A stretch of 64,000 bases of DNA from Apostichopus japonicus (lineage: Eukaryota; Echinodermata; Holothuroidea; Aspidochirotida; Stichopodidae), in NCBI RefSeq assembly GCF_037975245.1, contig NC_092583.1:10576764-10640763 (forward strand). Reading direction: 5' to 3'. Shown piece by piece: positions 62,901 to 64,000 of the stretch. How positions within the stretch are numbered: the first letter of the stretch is position 1; each line of letters begins with the position of its first letter. Made by a program: the position numbers and the translations under genes. The notes under the pieces were generated by a model, which was given only the letters and a program-made list of their open reading frames with translations, ran no database searches and was not told where the DNA came from.

Positions 62901-64000
62901 TTTTCCTTGAATCCCTTCCTTTCTCTTGGTCTGTTGAGCTCCCTCGCCGTCCAATTCTTTCCCTTGACTTCCCCCTTCCTTCCAGGGATTTACCTCTTCT
63001 CCTCTCCTGCGAGTTTTCTCTGCTTCGATCTCGGGACTGCCTGCCTCTCACTCTTTGGTGTGACCTTTCTCGTGATCTGTCCCGGCTCCGATCCTGCTGC
63101 AATCTATCTTTGCTTGGATCCCCTGACCTATCTCTACTTTGATCCCGTGATCGATCTTTGCTACGGACCTGTGATCTATCTCTGCTTCGGTCCCGCGACC
63201 TATCTCTGCTTCGATCCCGCGACCTATCTCTGCTTCGATCCCGCAATCTATCTCTGCTTCGATCCGTCGACCTATCTCTGCTTCGATCCCGCAATCTATC
63301 TCTGCTTCGATCCCACGACCTATCTCTGCTTCGTTCCCGTGACCGGTCCCGGCTATGGTCTCTTTTTGAGTGGCTTGATTCTTCTCTATCCAAGGAATCT
63401 CCCTTCCTGTTTTTGGTACTATGTGATGTGTCTCTCTTATCATCGTAGCTCTGATCTCGTTTTGATTCACTGCTACCGTCCAATGAACAACCTCTCTTTC
63501 TATGAATGGTACCCGATCGAGACTTATCTCTTGGCTCATCCTCTTTCCCTTCAGAAGAGCTTCTCCTTCTTTTGCGATGGTCATGAGAATGCTCCCTGGT
63601 TTCATCTTCCTTTGCTTTTGCAGTTTCTTTATGACTCTGCTTATCTAGTCCTTCTGTTTTTGTTGGATGTCTCTCTTCTGCTTCTCGCTTCCCATCCTCT
63701 GTTTTGTCCTCGGTATGGCCTCCCTCTTCTTTTTCCTTCAGCCTCTCTCTCCACCTCTCTCTTGAAACTTCATCCTCTTCACCTGTCCCAGTCTCCATAG
63801 CAATATCTGGCTCCTCAGATGTCCCTCTCTTTGTTTCACTGCGATGTTCTGGTTTGCTCCCCATTTCTTCCATTTCAGATTTCACTTTTTCAGCCAGCTC
63901 CAGGGATGATGTATTTTCAGCTATTGCTTTACTTTCATCTTGGTTCAAACCTACACCTCCTCGTCTATGCGATGCCCTGTCAGTTTTCTCCTCGGCAGAG
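44955..64000 (-). CDS. SETD2: SETD2 histone H3K36 methyltransferase, N-terminus beyond window
   Basis: Nuclear enzyme that trimethylates H3K36 on transcribed chromatin and binds phosphorylated RNA polymerase II. Minus-strand exons: 59726-64000 (open to the edge), 59080-59208, 58515-58566, 57856-57932, 56768-56891, 56138-56215, 55333-55430, 54117-54249, 53075-53215, 52649-52759, 51597-52310, 49801-51258, 49110-49301, 48606-48737, 47698-47825, 46686-46857, 46027-46128, 44955-45110. All phases agree; 2,756 residues in the window. Domains in order: acidic/basic N-region with Arg-Asp-Arg-Ser repeats; AWS (RMVCDC ... [10 protein letters not shown]); SET ([28 protein letters not shown]); post-SET ([11 protein letters not shown]); low-charge helical region; second Arg-Asp-rich block and Met/Gln-rich stretch; WW ([10 protein letters not shown] ... 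TQWDPPEW); SRI at the C-terminus ([13 protein letters not shown] ... [11 protein letters not shown]). Odd points: Val in place of the usual Glu in EYCGE, and very long Arg-Asp tracts. Confidence 0.97.
45180..45664. repeat. About 121-bp tandem repeat, four units
   Basis: Units begin near 45,180, 45,300, 45,423 and 45,546. Each has TATGAATATTCA, CAGCTGCAACGTG, AAGGCTTGGAATCAC and AAGTATGGTCACTGTTTCT. It lies in the last SETD2 intron (between 45,110 and 46,027). Confidence 0.93.
46882..47235. other. Chimeric insertion in a SETD2 intron
   Basis: 46,882-47,047 matches 38,509-38,671 (intron 2 of the plus-strand gene, starting at its splice donor). 47,055-47,235 matches the reverse complement of about 35,414 down to 34,974 (intron 1 of the minus-strand gene) but without the MITE there. 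It begins 25 bp from the acceptor of SETD2 exon 46686-46857. Confidence 0.85.
51020..51240 (-). repeat. SETD2: Arg-Asp dipeptide-coding tract in SETD2
   Basis: Irregular 6- and 12-bp repeats (GGGACCGTGACA-like on the minus strand) encode an almost pure Arg-Asp run just after the conserved EIYRIPKK motif. Resembles the mixed-charge domains of nuclear-speckle proteins. Confidence 0.85.
52813..53104. repeat. About 110-bp tandem repeat carrying exon-end and splice-donor copies
   Basis: Two extra units (from about 52,813 and 52,921) repeat the last 26 nt of SETD2 exon 53075-53215 plus its GTAAGT donor and flanking intron. Extra donors lie at 52,852-52,853 and 52,965-52,966; the true one is at 53,073-53,074. 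Confidence 0.9.
53780..54035. repeat. Probable interspersed repeat fragment in a SETD2 intron
   Basis: Sequence with TTTGACCCCTGGTGACC, then CTTGAGATATTGTGTTTACA, a CA-rich stretch and GCAAAGGTTACGATTATCAT. It shares the TGACC-rich style of the element at 27,415-28,608, but I could not delimit ends. Confidence 0.4.
54704..54778. other. Perfect hairpin, 24-bp stem, 27-nt loop
   Basis: 54,704-54,727 is the exact reverse complement of 54,755-54,778 (ATTATTTTATGCAAACTGTT plus AGAG). Intronic to SETD2. The size is compatible with a small-RNA precursor or a tiny foldback element; neither is shown. Confidence 0.93.
54838..55190. repeat. About 105-bp tandem repeat, three and a half units
   Basis: Units start with CAATTAAACATTTTGCAGAA at about 54,838, 54,943, 55,041 and 55,150. 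Each contains internal inverted copies of the CATTTT/GCAGAA words. SETD2 intron between 54,249 and 55,333. Confidence 0.9.
57279..57515 (+). mobile_element. tRNA-derived SINE, full length
   Basis: Head 57,279-57,346 has 7-bp pairing ends GGGAGTG/CACTCCC, A-box TTAGCTCAGTGG and B-box AGTTCGAGTC. The body is shared with 11,535-11,735 and (inverted) 39,140-39,237; the tail has ACATACATACATACACAC. Presence of the same body elsewhere marks it as a SINE rather than a tRNA gene. Confidence 0.85.
63040..63360 (-). repeat. SETD2: 24-bp coding minisatellite in SETD2 (RDRSRDRS)
   Basis: About twelve tandem 24-bp units of the type GACCTATCTCTGCTTCGATC plus CCGC on the plus strand, encoding alternating Arg-Asp and Arg-Ser dipeptides in the N-terminal exon. 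Antisense open frames across it are products of the repeat. Confidence 0.9.

Noticed and set aside
62757-63800. 347-codon plus-strand frame opposite SETD2
   Set aside because: Antisense shadow of the RDRS-coding repeat; composition (repeated YLCFDP) is the mirror of the real gene.

Overview
The window is animal nuclear DNA: small exons with GT/AG splice sites, long AT-rich introns, many minisatellites, tRNA-derived SINEs and short inverted-repeat elements. Gene content (a CYP3-like P450 with the vertebrate CYP3 exon plan, and a SETD2 orthologue with AWS, SET, post-SET, WW and SRI domains) fits a marine invertebrate, possibly a deuterostome such as an echinoderm. That species guess is an inference with low confidence.

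Layout. (1) Bases 1-12,917 and about 17,670-30,580 are two copies of one segment in the same orientation. Each carries a minus-strand cytochrome P450. I traced 12 coding exons per copy by reading splice sites; the last exon, expected to encode about 25-30 residues, was not found. Copy A (exons 12,323 down to 1,164) looks intact. Copy B (29,915 down to 18,851) lost the normal acceptor and start of exon 8 through a 37-bp deletion, and its promoter motifs are degraded. The copies differ by several insertions (SINE, LINE tail, LTR remnant, a 1.2-kb element) and by expansion of a 27-bp minisatellite. (2) 12,918-17,669 is a spacer with repeats and no convincing gene. (3) 31,544-35,704 (minus) and 37,208-41,957 (plus) are a divergent pair of uncharacterised genes, 303 and 313 codons after splicing, sharing a roughly 1.5-kb upstream region. 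(4) 44,955 to the right edge (minus) is SETD2, 18 exons read here, with its N-terminus beyond the window. SETD2 and the plus-strand gene converge.

No functional link between the P450 pair, the divergent pair and SETD2 is evident. The P450s should be endoplasmic-reticulum monooxygenases. SETD2 is the nuclear H3K36 methyltransferase that travels with elongating RNA polymerase II. The most unusual signals are structural: chimeric insertions that reuse sequence from neighbouring loci, mobile elements with target-site duplications or an empty site visible in the window, and an amplified splice-donor segment in a SETD2 intron.
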